DNA of 63,272 nt from Herbinix sp. (GCA_029240245.1 JARBTJ010000001.1:1-63272), one strand, 5' to 3'. Numbered from the stretch's first letter, positions 54,585 to 63,272 are shown. Program-made: numbers and translations. The notes: generated by a model from the sequence alone, not told the origin.

Positions 54585-56570
54585 TTATTTAATCTTATCT
54601 GCTGTAATTAAAATACTCCGATATTTAACGATATATTCCGATTCATTGATTTCATATACCGTTATATATTTACCTGCGGTTACCGTAATGTCCTTCCCGG
54701 ATTCAAAGGCAAGACCGGTACTGAATTTATCCTGCGTAACTTTATCCTTAACTTCGGCATCTGTGATTGCATAAACCCATTTATTTTTAGTTCCCAAAGA
54801 ACTGGCGATCGTGATTGCCGTTGTTCCTGCCGCTGTACCTTTACCCGAACTGGCCGTCAAATTATAAGCCGGTGTCGGATTTAAAATAGAAATCTTAATG
54901 GAGGTTTTATCTACCGTACCATTTTCAAATGCAATCGACAATGCCTTATTGTAGGTGACTGAAAATGTTTTTAAGGAACTTTCCTTTAGCGTTACCGTCA
55001 AAATCTGTATCTTGCTATTTTTCGGGTCCGGAGCTGTCTGAGTTTCGAATTCCACTTCCCTTGTTCCTATCTTAATACTCTTAATTTTCGTTTCAAAGGG
55101 TTTCTTATCTGCTTCGTTCAGCTTTACATTAAAGGTAATGGAACCGGAATAACCTTTGACAAAGTCTAAGCTTTGTTTTGTTAATGCAGGCATGGAAGGA
55201 TAATTAATCAAATGTGTTTCATAGGTGGACGCCAGTGCGTATGCTACTGCAGCGGTTGTCTTGGTCGCCTGTTGCGATCTTCTTTCCTTCTGCCTGATAT
55301 ATAGGGTACCACCGTCAACCGCCTTACTGGCAAGGATTTTTACCTCTGTACTTTTCGTTATGGAGGTCCAGGATACTCTTGTAAGATCAAATTTATCCCC
55401 TGGCTTGACTACGCAATATTCGTAGGGTAAAGTAGCAGATGCGGAGGGTATTGTAACATTCAAATTCTTGTTACCGGTGTATGTAATAAAGATGTTCTCA
55501 TCTTCCGGTTTCTCCTCCTCAGGTACTTCACCCTCGATTACAGTACCGTCTACGATTCGCTGCTTGTCCAGTAGAATTTCCGTTATCTTTGACGCAGCCA
55601 GTTTAGAGGTAGCATAACTACGGATTTCAATTAACACAGGTTTGAATACTTTACTTTCTATCGTACCATCCGTTCCGTTATTTACTATCTCGGCAAGCGG
55701 GATGGATTTTACAGATCGGTCCGTTACCTTCTTCCAGGTTGTCGGTTTCTCATCCGATAAATCACCGTCATTGTCTTTATCAAGGGTAATCCGGTATTCC
55801 TTTCCGTATTTAATATCCGCGGAAAATTCTTCACCGTCGATACCTACCACCATCGGAGAAGCCTTCTTAGCTATCTTTAGCTTTACTTCGCCACTGGCAC
55901 GATTTCCTTTGGTTCCGTCCGGATAGTTAGCCCCAACTGTAATATCATTGACCGCTTTTATGCGAAATACCAGATAGGTTCCTTTAATCTGATATTTTTC
56001 TAACTGGGCAACCGTCAGTTCATCAATATCCTTCCATTTCCCTTCATCGCCCTTCTTCCATTCCAAATCTGTATAATTAATGGGATCTTCTGCTGTTCCT
56101 GCAGTAGTCATAATGTTCAGTAGCGATGCAATCGTATCTGATTTGGATAAATTATTAATATTTAAATATCCGATGGATACATCAAAGGATCTGGTTCGTT
56201 CCATAATCACAACTCTGGACTGGGTACTATGATCAATACCTTTGATTTTAATGATATTTTCTGCCGCCGGTGAAAGCCACGAAATATCTATGGAAGTGGT
56301 AGCTGCCAGTGATCCGTCCGGATTGCGGTCCGCATCTACAATATCCCAATTGCCCTTCGCTGCTTCCGTATCCGTTGCAAATAAGATTTTGGTATTTCCG
56401 TTATTATTTATAATAATATTATTATCTTCGTAATCAACTGTTGCAACCGTGATGGCCGTTGCTGCATTTGCCACAGATATGTCAATCATACCGTAAAAAA
56501 CAAAAGCCATCATCATTGCCATGAATCCTCGTAACATAATTTTTTTCGAATAACTTATGTCATTTTTCAT
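54585..56570 (-). CDS. Large secreted protein of unknown function
   Basis: 661 aa. Signal peptide (KIMLRGFMAMMMAFVFYGMI), then mainly beta-rich sequence with repeated Ile/Thr/Lys strands. No SLH, LPXTG or transmembrane anchor. An extended Lys-rich character and patterns like KVLIEIRSYATSKLAASKI suggest surface adhesin-like or S-layer-associated protein, but no domain is firmly recognised. AGGAGG precedes the ATG. It has its own promoter and terminator and lies beside the flagellar genes without being part of them. Confidence 0.65.
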   Translation of the reverse strand: MKNDISYSKKIMLRGFMAMMMAFVFYGMIDISVANAATAITVATVDYEDNNIIINNNGNTKILFATDTEAAKGNWDIVDADRNPDGSLAATTSIDISWLSPAAENIIKIKGIDHSTQSRVVIMERTRSFDVSIGYLNINNLSKSDTIASLLNIMTTAGTAEDPINYTDLEWKKGDEGKWKDIDELTVAQLEKYQIKGTYLVFRIKAVNDITVGANYPDGTKGNRASGEVKLKIAKKASPMVVGIDGEEFSADIKYGKEYRITLDKDNDGDLSDEKPTTWKKVTDRSVKSIPLAEIVNNGTDGTIESKVFKPVLIEIRSYATSKLAASKITEILLDKQRIVDGTVIEGEVPEEEKPEDENIFITYTGNKNLNVTIPSASATLPYEYCVVKPGDKFDLTRVSWTSITKSTEVKILASKAVDGGTLYIRQKERRSQQATKTTAAVAYALASTYETHLINYPSMPALTKQSLDFVKGYSGSITFNVKLNEADKKPFETKIKSIKIGTREVEFETQTAPDPKNSKIQILTVTLKESSLKTFSVTYNKALSIAFENGTVDKTSIKISILNPTPAYNLTASSGKGTAAGTTAITIASSLGTKNKWVYAITDAEVKDKVTQDKFSTGLAFESGKDITVTAGKYITVYEINESEYIVKYRSILITADKIK

Positions 56571-56931
56571 TTGTTGACCTCCTAAAATTTATGCAGAATA
56601 AAGTACTTTGCAATATGCAATTTGTTTCATTTGCACAACGCACCTCATAAATTGTACAATACAGAATCAATTTATAGGGTTTGTTGCTATTCATTTATTA
56701 TAACATATTTAATATCGGTCATAATATCTTTTTTCTTAAGATTTCTCGCAAAAGATTTCATCAATATTCTATAAATTCCGTTATTAATACGTAATTCTCC
56801 ATTTATGAAAAGGGTATATCCAGTGGTAGTATGTCTCATCCTTTTCTCTGGTCCAGGTGAATACACTAGTAAGTAATCAATCCATATAACTTCTACTTGG
56901 TTCTATGCACAATTTGATACAATTAATATAG
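56571..56931. other. Intergenic region upstream of the large secreted protein
   Basis: Contains ATAAATTG/CAATTTAT as an 8-bp inverted repeat (about 56648-56677), perhaps an operator, near a promoter-like region. Nothing else is supported. Confidence 0.35.
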
Positions 56932-56954
56932 AAAAGACCCTTTTGAGGGTCTTT
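56932..56954 (-). terminator. Terminator of the YjfB-like gene
   Basis: AAAAGACCC (56932-56940) pairs with GGGTCTTT (56947-56954), followed on the minus strand by TTTTC. It overlaps the stop codon of the small gene. Confidence 0.8.
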
Positions 56955-57150
56955 ATATACTTAAATCGATGTTATTTCCTATATGAGGATGAACTGACCT
57001 CTCCATCATCATGGTATTCTGCCGAAGCATATTTATCATATCCATCATTTGTGCTTCTCCAGTATCAAGTACCTTATTCATGACCGAAATTCCAGCCTGC
57101 TGAGATACTTCCTCCTGACTTAGCAGGATTGACAAGGCTGCTATATCCAC
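56953..57150 (-). CDS. YjfB-like putative motility protein
   Basis: 65 aa. Sequence starts MDIAALSILLSQEEV and has VLDTGEAQMMDMINML, as in the YjfB family (putative motility protein, conserved in Firmicutes and often near flagellin). Helical, no signal peptide. It lies directly downstream of the flagellin gene after its terminator, so it may be expressed by read-through. Confidence 0.7.
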   Translation of the reverse strand: MDIAALSILLSQEEVSQQAGISVMNKVLDTGEAQMMDMINMLRQNTMMMERSVHPHIGNNIDLSI

Positions 57151-57174
57151 TTCATCAGCTCCAATCTTTGTTAG

Positions 57175-57203
57175 AAAGGGTCAGGGATTTCTCCCTGACC
57201 CTT
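57175..57203 (-). terminator. Terminator of the flagellin gene
   Basis: AAGGGTCAGGGA (57176-57187) and TCCCTGACCCTT (57192-57203) form a perfect 12-bp stem just beyond the flagellin stop; T-rich on the minus strand. Confidence 0.85.
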
Positions 57204-57223
57204 AATATGAATTTGAATAATAA

Positions 57224-58576
57224 TTACTGTAATAACTGAAGAACAGCCTGAGGTTTCTGGTTCGCCTGAGCAAGCATTGCCTGTGAAGCCTGAGCTAAGA
57301 TAGACTGCTTGGTCTGCTCCATCATCTCTTTCGCCATATCTACGTCACGAACACGAGATTCAGCAGCTGTTAAGTTTTCAGAAGAGGTTCCCAAATTGTT
57401 AATAGTGTGCTCCAAACGATTTTGATAAGCACCTAATTTAGAACGCTCCTGTGAAACTGTTTTAATAGCTTCATCGATAACCGTTACTGCATCCGTTGCT
57501 TTTGCAGCACTTGACATATCTAAAGCATATTCTGTTCCAGCTGTAACATCCTTAGTAATTTGATTGTCTGCTCCTGTAGCAAATTCTGCATTTCCTGCTC
57601 CAGCATCAGCATCTCCAGCAGCAGTTGTGCTTGCAATACCAAGTGCAACTGCACGCATATCATTAATATTTAATGACATTTGTTGGTCATTGTTGGCACC
57701 AATTTGGAACGTTAAGGTACCATTCGTACCATTCGAACCTTCTGTTACCGGAGTAATCGTTGGGCTTACGCCTGTTTTAAATGCAATATTCCCGTCTCCA
57801 GCTTGGCCATCGTATTCTCCACCAGCGGTTGCAGCAATCGTTAAAGTTTCAGAACCATCAGAAGTGAATGTAAATTCACTGATAGAAAGACTTGGGTCTG
57901 CACCGCGCATTGCTTCTAACTGAGCCTTAATACGATCACCTAAATCATTAGGATTCGTTGTTCCTGCAGCAATTGTAATTGTTGTACCACTGAATCCATC
58001 AGCTGTACCTGCATCATTGTTTGCAGTCGCTGTAAAATCGATAGTATAATCTGTTCCACCAATTGTTATAACTGTATCTCCAGTTTCACCAGCTACAATG
58101 TTAGAAAAATCAAAACTAACACTTTCTTGAGTTGCACCAAGAGAACCTGCGCCTTTCGCATCACCATTGATTAGCTTTTTAGTGTTGAATTCAGTATTAT
58201 TACCGATTCTATTGATTTCTTCAGTTAACTGATTAACTTCTTTTTGAATTTCTGAACGATCATCTGCTGTGTTAGTATCATTTGATGCTTGTACACCAAG
58301 CTCACGCATACGTTGTAAAATTGAATGTGTTTCATTTAAAGCACCTTCAGCAGTTTGAATCATAGAAATACCATCTTGAGCGTTACGAGAAGCTTGATCC
58401 AAGCCACGAATCTGACCGCGCATTTTTTCGGAAATAGCAAGACCTGCTGCATCATCTCCAGCTTTGTTAATTCTAAGACCGGATGAAAGTTTCTCCATAG
58501 CGTTTGACTGAGATTTGTTAGCTGCGCCTAATTGACGATATGTATTCAGTGCTGCAATATTGTGATTAATTACCAT
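57224..58576 (-). CDS. Flagellin
   Basis: About 450 aa from ATG 58576, GGAGG upstream; an upstream in-frame start is not needed. The conserved N-terminal D0/D1 (MVINHNIAALNTYRQLG...SSGLRINKAGDDAAGLAISEKMRGQIRGL) and the conserved C-terminal D1/D0 ending NQKPQAVLQLLQ are both present; the middle (about 160-370) is a variable, Gly/Thr/Asn-rich surface domain. Preceded by a sigma-D promoter and a GGA-containing leader, so CsrA control is likely. Main filament subunit. Confidence 0.96.
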   Translation of the reverse strand: MVINHNIAALNTYRQLGAANKSQSNAMEKLSSGLRINKAGDDAAGLAISEKMRGQIRGLDQASRNAQDGISMIQTAEGALNETHSILQRMRELGVQASNDTNTADDRSEIQKEVNQLTEEINRIGNNTEFNTKKLINGDAKGAGSLGATQESVSFDFSNIVAGETGDTVITIGGTDYTIDFTATANNDAGTADGFSGTTITIAAGTTNPNDLGDRIKAQLEAMRGADPSLSISEFTFTSDGSETLTIAATAGGEYDGQAGDGNIAFKTGVSPTITPVTEGSNGTNGTLTFQIGANNDQQMSLNINDMRAVALGIASTTAAGDADAGAGNAEFATGADNQITKDVTAGTEYALDMSSAAKATDAVTVIDEAIKTVSQERSKLGAYQNRLEHTINNLGTSSENLTAAESRVRDVDMAKEMMEQTKQSILAQASQAMLAQANQKPQAVLQLLQ

Positions 58577-58584
58577 AATCATTA

Positions 58585-58690
58585 CCTCCATGTGTTTTTA
58601 ATTTGGTTCACATCCATATGAACCATATATTTATAAATAAAATTTACATTGTTATTCTCATCGGCCGTACGCTCCTATGAAGTCCCTCCG
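58585..58690 (-). promoter_or_regulatory. Flagellin leader with GGA motifs, candidate CsrA binding sites
   Basis: The leader (TSS near 58706 to ATG 58576) has GGA at about 58689-58687, 58685-58683 and 58675-58673, and one in the ribosome binding site (58589-58585). In Bacillus subtilis, CsrA binds two such sites in the hag leader and blocks translation, released by FliW. csrA and fliW are adjacent here, so the same control is likely. GGA is also frequent by chance. Confidence 0.5.
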
Positions 58691-58713
58691 TAAATTTTAT
58701 TTACTTATCTTAT

Positions 58714-58740
58714 ATATCGGTATAATACAAAAATACTTTA
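58714..58740 (-). promoter_or_regulatory. Sigma-D (sigma-28) promoter of flagellin
   Basis: On the minus strand TAAA (58737-58740), 15 bp, then ACCGATAT (58714-58721). It matches the consensus TAAA-N15-GCCGATAT closely. Confidence 0.8.
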
Positions 58741-58757
58741 TAGCATTTTTAAATTTT

Positions 58758-59246
58758 TTATTTCTTTTTGTCAAAAAAATAAGATTCCTGTTGGTTTTGG
58801 TTTGCCATGTTTTTATAGTAGCTGGTTGCAGTCTGACTGTTTAACTTTACATTTTTTATACCTTTACGTTTCGTCTGTAAGTAGGCTTCAAATTTTGCTT
58901 TATTACGTCTTTCAGTCACTTGTAATTGTACACCACGGTCAATTACCTCTTTAATCAGCTCCTGCAGCTTCTTGATTTCAGACTGATGATTCTTTTGATT
59001 TATGGTGAATTCATCTTTAATCCGTTGATAGATTTGCTCAAAACCCTCATCCAGCTGAAGGATTGTTTTTATTAAATTATCTTTTTCATCGATAATCCTG
59101 TTGAAGCTATCGTCATTCATATCATCATTAATCTGAGCTTCTTGTTGGTTGGAAAGATCAATTAATTGATCCAATACACCTCTTTTTTTAACTAAGGATG
59201 CTTCCAGCAAAACAATATAAGTCTCCATCTGATTCGTCTGTTCCAT
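58758..59246 (-). CDS. Flagellar chaperone-like protein (FlgN/FliT-like)
   Basis: 162 aa, entirely helical coiled-coil, no signal peptide. The N-terminal ETYIVLLEASLVKKRGVLDQLIDL and EKDNLIKTILQLDEGFEQIYQRI match FlgN-type export chaperones, which hold hook-junction proteins. It follows fliS by 45 bp in the fliD-fliS transcript. The family assignment is by size, fold and context rather than strong motifs. Confidence 0.65.
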   Translation of the reverse strand: MEQTNQMETYIVLLEASLVKKRGVLDQLIDLSNQQEAQINDDMNDDSFNRIIDEKDNLIKTILQLDEGFEQIYQRIKDEFTINQKNHQSEIKKLQELIKEVIDRGVQLQVTERRNKAKFEAYLQTKRKGIKNVKLNSQTATSYYKNMANQNQQESYFFDKKK

Positions 59247-59291
59247 ATAATGAGTCTCCCTCCAACATGCTGCTAGGCTTCTGTTACGGTA

Positions 59292-59657
59292 TTATACTGC
59301 CTTCATAACCTCTTTCCAGGTATCACGTAATTCCCTTATGAAACCTAACGCTTCTTCGAGAATCCCGGTATCCTTTTGCATATTTGCGTCTACTAATCTT
59401 CGATATATATATACATACATGAGATCCAAATCCTCAGCAATTCGATACTTAACATCCAGTGTAGCCCTCAATTCCATTATAATATTTTCTGCCTTAATTA
59501 TATTTAGATTTGCCTTTTGTAAATCCTTCTTTTCAATTGCCATAATTGCGATATTACAAAACTTGATTGCTCCGTCATAAAGCATTAATGTAAGCTCCGC
59601 AGGTGAAGCCGTCATAATTTTGTTGTCCTGATAGGTTGCTGCTGCATTCACTGCCAT
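59292..59657 (-). CDS. fliS: Flagellar export chaperone FliS
   Basis: 121 aa, typical length. AAATYQDNKIMTASPAELTLMLYDGAIKF is the FliS start, followed by the four-helix body. FliS binds the C-terminus of flagellin in the cytosol until export. Next to fliD and the FlgN-like gene, as in most Firmicutes. Confidence 0.95.
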   Translation of the reverse strand: MAVNAAATYQDNKIMTASPAELTLMLYDGAIKFCNIAIMAIEKKDLQKANLNIIKAENIIMELRATLDVKYRIAEDLDLMYVYIYRRLVDANMQKDTGILEEALGFIRELRDTWKEVMKAV

Positions 59658-59694
59658 ACATATTACCTCATTTCTATTGTTTTATGGATGTAAA

Positions 59695-61239
59695 TTATGA
59701 GTTTGTGTTCATACCCAGAATGGAAGCAATCGATGAACTTTGTGTATTTAACTTTGACATCATAGATTCCATAGCTGTAAATTGTTTATAATATCGGCTT
59801 TCCATAGCCTGAAGACGTCCCTCTAATTTACTTAGATCTTCTTTGTAATCAGTTATTTTGTTGTTGATTTCTTTATCGTTGTAAAGAGTTAGCGCACTAT
59901 TTAACGATGTGCTCTTCATCTCCTCTGTCAAGGTTCCATATAATTCGGACGCCAGACTTGAAAATACCTTCATAACAGCGTCAGGATTTTCAGAAATAGC
60001 CTTCATCAATTTTTCCTCACCAGAAGCCACTAATGCGTCGTCTTTATCCCCATTAATATGTAATAATCCTTCTTCTTTATAATCAACGGAGGTGATTCCA
60101 AAGCTTGCCAACGAATATTTTTTTCCATCAACCTCAACACCCTTACTTAAGGTTGTTCTCATTGTATTCATAAGGGACCCTAACGTATTATCTCTTCGAA
60201 GCAGGGAATCCTTAATTCTCTTTTCCCACTTTTCAACCTGATCATCTGTCATCGCTTCCCGCTCTTCATCCGTCAATGGTTCATAGCCCTTCGCAGCCTC
60301 GGTGTTATATGCACCATTCATCTCTTTCAGGACCTCGTTATAGGATTTGACAAAGCCTTTCACCATATCATAAACCGCCTGGGTATCCCTTGTAATCCCT
60401 ACACTGATTACCTCATCTGTCGATTCGTCGGTAACACCTTTTACCGTTATACTTAAACCATTTGCTGTGATTGTATTTGAGGAGCTTCTTATTCTAGCCC
60501 CATTGTAAATAATCACCGCATCCGAAGGATCGATAACAGATACGTTTGCAGCCACCGTTATCTCAGCTGTTCCATTTTCTGTGTCCACCGACTTTGATAT
60601 CTCACTGAGTCCTAATTTTTGTAGTTCCACCGGATTACCCGGATCAGCGGATTCAATGGAAAATGCATTTTCTATGCCGCCTTGTTTTGAACTAATAAAA
60701 AATCTTTTCTGCGTCACATCAAAGGAAGCATTTAAACCGGCATTTTGTAAGGAGCTAACAACATCTCCGATGGTTGTTTCTGCTTTTATTTCCAGTGCTA
60801 CTTCGTTCTTCCCAGCCTTGATGTTGATGGTGGAGCCTACGGAATCACTCATATCCATATCAACAAGCTTAGTGCTATAACTTAAATTTTCCTGATCAAT
60901 TTGAGAACCGGTGATAAACTGGGCACTGGCCGTTGATAAAACCTGAACGGTATGAGCACCTTCAGGAACAGAATTACTCGCTTTAACTTCAACCTTATCT
61001 TCATTAGAGGAGGTAGCCTTTTTAATATTAAAATTACCCTGCATTCTAATTTTTGATAACTCGCCGGTATACAATGCATAGATTTTAGTGTTTAATTCTT
61101 TCCACTTATCCCTTTTCCATTCCATTTTCGTAATATTCTTATTAATTTTATCCGTTTTTAGACGCTGTGCCGACATTAATTCTTTTACAATATTTTCTGT
61201 ATCCAGCCCAGATGCCATACCTGACATTCGTATTGGCAT
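59695..61239 (-). CDS. fliD: Flagellar hook-associated protein 2 (filament cap)
   Basis: 514 aa. N-terminal MPIRMSGMASGLDTENIVKELM is the FliD signature. The C-terminal coiled region (EDLSKLEGRLQAMESRYYKQFTAMESMMSKLNTQ) is the cap-forming helix. FliD caps the filament tip and folds flagellin. The gene is preceded by GGGGG and follows flaG by 12 bp; probably transcribed with flaG from the sigma-D-like promoter at 61783-61810. Confidence 0.95.
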   Translation of the reverse strand: MPIRMSGMASGLDTENIVKELMSAQRLKTDKINKNITKMEWKRDKWKELNTKIYALYTGELSKIRMQGNFNIKKATSSNEDKVEVKASNSVPEGAHTVQVLSTASAQFITGSQIDQENLSYSTKLVDMDMSDSVGSTINIKAGKNEVALEIKAETTIGDVVSSLQNAGLNASFDVTQKRFFISSKQGGIENAFSIESADPGNPVELQKLGLSEISKSVDTENGTAEITVAANVSVIDPSDAVIIYNGARIRSSSNTITANGLSITVKGVTDESTDEVISVGITRDTQAVYDMVKGFVKSYNEVLKEMNGAYNTEAAKGYEPLTDEEREAMTDDQVEKWEKRIKDSLLRRDNTLGSLMNTMRTTLSKGVEVDGKKYSLASFGITSVDYKEEGLLHINGDKDDALVASGEEKLMKAISENPDAVMKVFSSLASELYGTLTEEMKSTSLNSALTLYNDKEINNKITDYKEDLSKLEGRLQAMESRYYKQFTAMESMMSKLNTQSSSIASILGMNTNS

Positions 61240-61251
61240 ATTTATACCCCC

Positions 61252-61677
61252 TTATCTTTTTTCATCAAAGAGCAGTCCTGCGAACTCCCATAATTTTTGA
61301 ACCAATTCCAGGGTTTCTTCCGGTGGAATCTCTCTGATCACTTCTTCTGTATCACTATCTATCACTTTAATTGCCACTCGATTGATGTCTTCATAATACT
61401 TAAATTCACATTTTGTTCTTGTAAATTTCAGCTTATTGTTTGCTTTATTAATTTCAGTTTTTAAATAGTTTTCGATTGCCGCCTTATCTTTCTGTTCGTT
61501 ATGCTTCTTTCCGTCATTCTGCTTACTGTCGCTTTGATTTCCATTCGTTGAAGTCTCCAAAACTGGCTTCTGCGTTAAATTAACATTGGGTATCTGACCC
61601 GCCAAGTTAATATTTACCAACTTCTGATCCGGATTTACATCGCGATAACTTGAACCGGATATTCCATCTACTGCCAT
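61252..61677 (-). CDS. flaG: Flagellar protein FlaG
   Basis: 141 aa. A disordered Asn/Gln/Lys-rich N-terminus (about 1-75), then the FlaG domain (LKFTRTKCEFKYYEDI, VAIKVIDSDTEEVIREIPPEE, LVQKLWEFAGLLFDEKR). FlaG affects filament length in other bacteria. GGAGG precedes ATG. First gene of flaG-fliD-fliS. Confidence 0.9.
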   Translation of the reverse strand: MAVDGISGSSYRDVNPDQKLVNINLAGQIPNVNLTQKPVLETSTNGNQSDSKQNDGKKHNEQKDKAAIENYLKTEINKANNKLKFTRTKCEFKYYEDINRVAIKVIDSDTEEVIREIPPEETLELVQKLWEFAGLLFDEKR

Positions 61678-61782
61678 ATTAATACACCTCCATGTGTTAG
61701 GTTAATCAACCATAACAAATTTTATATGTTTGAAATTCGCCATCCTTGACTGTCATATGATTTGTATCATTCTCTAATCTTT

Positions 61783-61810
61783 GTATCGGTTTATTATCGT
61801 GAAAAGTTTA
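61783..61810 (-). promoter_or_regulatory. Sigma-D-like promoter for flaG-fliD-fliS
   Basis: TAAA (61807-61810), 16 bp, ACCGATAC (61783-61790) on the minus strand. Spacing and last base differ slightly from consensus, so this is probable rather than certain. Confidence 0.6.
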
Positions 61811-61903
61811 TAGCTTTAGTAACAATAATTAAATTTAATGCTCGCACTTCACATATAAAGTTATATTTGAATAGATAAAGATTAACCTATACAGTCACAG
61901 AAT

Positions 61904-61965
61904 AAAAAGCCTTCAAAATTTAATTTGGTATGTAATAACACATATCAACATAAACTTCGAAAGCT
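61904..61965 (-). terminator. Terminator of the fliW-csrA operon
   Basis: AGCTTTCGAAGTTT and its partner form a 14-bp stem with G-U pairs (61952-61965 with about 61908-61921), an inner hairpin, then five T on the minus strand. Located 30 bp after the csrA stop. Confidence 0.8.
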
Positions 61966-61995
61966 CATTCACTTCATTCAAATTAATTTTTATTC

Positions 61996-62217
61996 TTATT
62001 GAAATAACTTCTTCAACACATCATCCGTCACAGTCGCTTCAGCCGCTTCTTTGTTGGACTGCTCGATCTGCAGATAGATTTCCTTGCGGTAGATCGGTAC
62101 GGATTTCGGGGCACTGATACCTATTTTTACCTGATCACCCTTTACTTCTAATATGGTAATCTCAATTTCATTACCTATAATAATCGATTCATTCGTTCTT
62201 CTTGACAGGGCTAACAT
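61996..62217 (-). CDS. csrA: Carbon storage regulator CsrA
   Basis: 73 aa. [47 protein letters not shown] give the full CsrA RNA-binding barrel, with the conserved Arg (APKSVPIYR) for GGA recognition; the tail is longer than in enteric CsrA, as in Bacillus. It follows fliW with no gap (start next to fliW stop). CsrA represses flagellin translation until FliW binds it. Confidence 0.96.
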   Translation of the reverse strand: MLALSRRTNESIIIGNEIEITILEVKGDQVKIGISAPKSVPIYRKEIYLQIEQSNKEAAEATVTDDVLKKLFQ

Positions 62218-62685
62218 TTATCTGCCCTCCTTTGCCGCCTTAAGCGCTTTCAATTTTTCATAAAAATAATGTTTCACTTCATAATCAGAATTCTCAACGA
62301 TAATCTGGGTACCCATTCTCGATTCGGAATTTATAATAAATGGAGCCTTTAAATTAACGGATATTTTATCAATATCTGCAGGCACTGTCATGGATACCAA
62401 TACAACCACATTTTCTTCATTAATATTGCCGAGAGGTTTTAAAAGTTCATCCTCAATCTCAGGATTATAATCCTCCTTAACCAGGAATGGGCTGATGACC
62501 GGAATCGCAAGTGCCGGCTCCTCGATGCATTGAAGCCAGGATATATCCGAACGCTCACCCTCATCATTATCATATAGCAGAGTATAATTTGTAAAGCCCT
62601 CAAAGCCTAAAATTCCACCGTCAAAACGGATAATTTTACTATCGTCTAAATCTATTTCACCAAAATGCTTTGTCCTAAGCAGCAT
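62218..62685 (-). CDS. fliW: Flagellar assembly factor FliW
   Basis: About 155 aa from ATG 62685; the upstream ATG lacks a proper site. TKHFGEIDLDDSKIIRFDGGILGFE, CIEEPALAIPVISPFLV and VPADIDKISVNLKAPFIINSE are characteristic. FliW binds CsrA and flagellin alternately, so free flagellin controls its own translation. The gene lies between flgL and csrA. Confidence 0.95.
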   Translation of the reverse strand: MLLRTKHFGEIDLDDSKIIRFDGGILGFEGFTNYTLLYDNDEGERSDISWLQCIEEPALAIPVISPFLVKEDYNPEIEDELLKPLGNINEENVVVLVSMTVPADIDKISVNLKAPFIINSESRMGTQIIVENSDYEVKHYFYEKLKALKAAKEGR

Positions 62686-62776
62686 ACCTTCGCCTTCCCT
62701 TCTTATAATCCCCGTATTCATTTTTAAATATTTATACCTTTATTATACATGAATAGTTAAAACTCTGCACTCTATT

Positions 62777-63272
62777 TTACAGAAAATCCAACAAGGTATT
62801 CTTAACCACCTTTGCGGCAGCCGACAAAGATGCCTTATAAATCGTCTCTGCAGAATTGTATTTGATTACGGTATCAACAAGATCCACGTCTTCATTTTTT
62901 GTGAGAAGATCCTCAAAATCCACTTTTTGGCTGGACAAACGGTTCTCGGTAAGCTCTAATCTCACATATCTGCTTCCCAGATCCGCAACCGCCGTATTAA
63001 CCCTGTCCTGTTCGGATAAAGAACTCGATATTCCCTTTTCGAATGCTTTCTGCATAAGATCCTTTTTTAACACCAGCTCAGTATCCAGCTGCTCTAACAT
63101 TCGTTCATAACGCTGCCTCTGCGTATCGGATAAGGAATTATCCTCTAGACGTTTTTTTACATCGCCTATTGTCTTTTCAGTAGCCTTAACTTCATCGACA
63201 CTATTTAAGATATCATCAATATCTCTGCCTATCTTATGGGATATGGCATCCGCACCTTCCGTGTTAATCGTT
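62777..63272 (-). CDS. flgL: Flagellar hook-associated protein 3 (FlgL), C-terminal part
   Basis: The frame stays open to the right edge of the window, so at least 164 residues of the C-terminus are visible: helical coiled coil (SDTQRQRYERMLEQLD) and the terminal D0-type helix SAETIYKASLSAAAKVVKNTLLDFL. This fits FlgL, the hook-filament junction protein, in the usual flgL-fliW-csrA order. The N-terminus is outside the window. Confidence 0.85.
   Translation of the reverse strand, partial: TINTEGADAISHKIGRDIDDILNSVDEVKATEKTIGDVKKRLEDNSLSDTQRQRYERMLEQLDTELVLKKDLMQKAFEKGISSSLSEQDRVNTAVADLGSRYVRLELTENRLSSQKVDFEDLLTKNEDVDLVDTVIKYNSAETIYKASLSAAAKVVKNTLLDFL

Noticed and set aside
1-63272. Prophage, integrated element or defence island
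   Set aside because: No integrase, transposase, phage structural gene, restriction-modification gene or attachment repeats were seen; gene content is mostly core.

Overview
The window looks like about 63 kb of chromosome from a motile, Gram-positive, strictly anaerobic Firmicute, most likely a Lachnospiraceae (Clostridium cluster XIVa) relative. This rests on gene content and order (mcsA-mcsB-clpC-radA; uvrC-hprK-ROK-murB-rapZ-whiA-HPr-dnaE-pfkA; flagellin-fliS-fliD-flaG-csrA-fliW-flgL), a group B-like [FeFe] hydrogenase, low G+C, strong GGAGG ribosome binding sites and Firmicute-type terminators. Nearly everything is on the minus strand. Plus-strand exceptions are a kinase fragment at the left edge, a small truncated ORF, the hydrogenase, a small acidic membrane protein, pyrG and two candidate small RNAs. 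I see no transposase, integrase, prophage or CRISPR array.

Layout. 1-2.9 kb: 3' end of a GHKL histidine kinase, a small PBECR-like ORF, an unassigned three-way-junction RNA with its own terminator, a Trm112-like/methyltransferase pair, tRNA-Trp and a small helical protein. 2.9-9.5 kb: radA, a beta-rich unknown, and the clpC-mcsB-mcsA protein-arginine-phosphorylation/proteolysis operon, headed by a GntR/YtrA-type repressor where ctsR usually sits. 9.6-13.8 kb: two exported cell-surface proteins, one an SH3b-repeat glucosaminidase. 14-17 kb: purM-purN-purD. 17.3-23.3 kb: an ABC exporter, an M29-type aminopeptidase with a long N-terminal extension, an HD phosphohydrolase and small membrane proteins. 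23.7-25.5 kb: hydrogenase and a bacteriohemerythrin. 25.7-34 kb: Ig-like surface protein, glycosyltransferase, ECF sigma/anti-sigma pair and an ABC exporter.

34.2-50.7 kb: central metabolism and envelope block: pfkA, dnaE, a polysaccharide deacetylase, an HPr-like protein lacking His15, whiA, rapZ, murB, a ROK kinase, hprK, uvrC and ftsH with an unusual repetitive tail. 51-54.3 kb: pyrG behind a leader that looks like a transcription attenuator, a divergent LspA overlapping the 3' end of pyrG, and a protein resembling part of the flagellar Maf glycosyltransferases. 54.6-63.3 kb: a large secreted protein and the late flagellar genes. Two sigma-D-like promoters and GGA motifs in the flagellin leader suggest a CsrA/FliW-controlled flagellin circuit.

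The most interesting signals are regulatory: two unassigned structured RNAs near the left end, a GntR-type operator replacing CtsR control, the pyrG attenuator, the Crh-like HPr, and short dispersed repeats. I did not find an obvious large undescribed multi-gene system. All identifications come from reading the sequence and recalling families; no database search was run.
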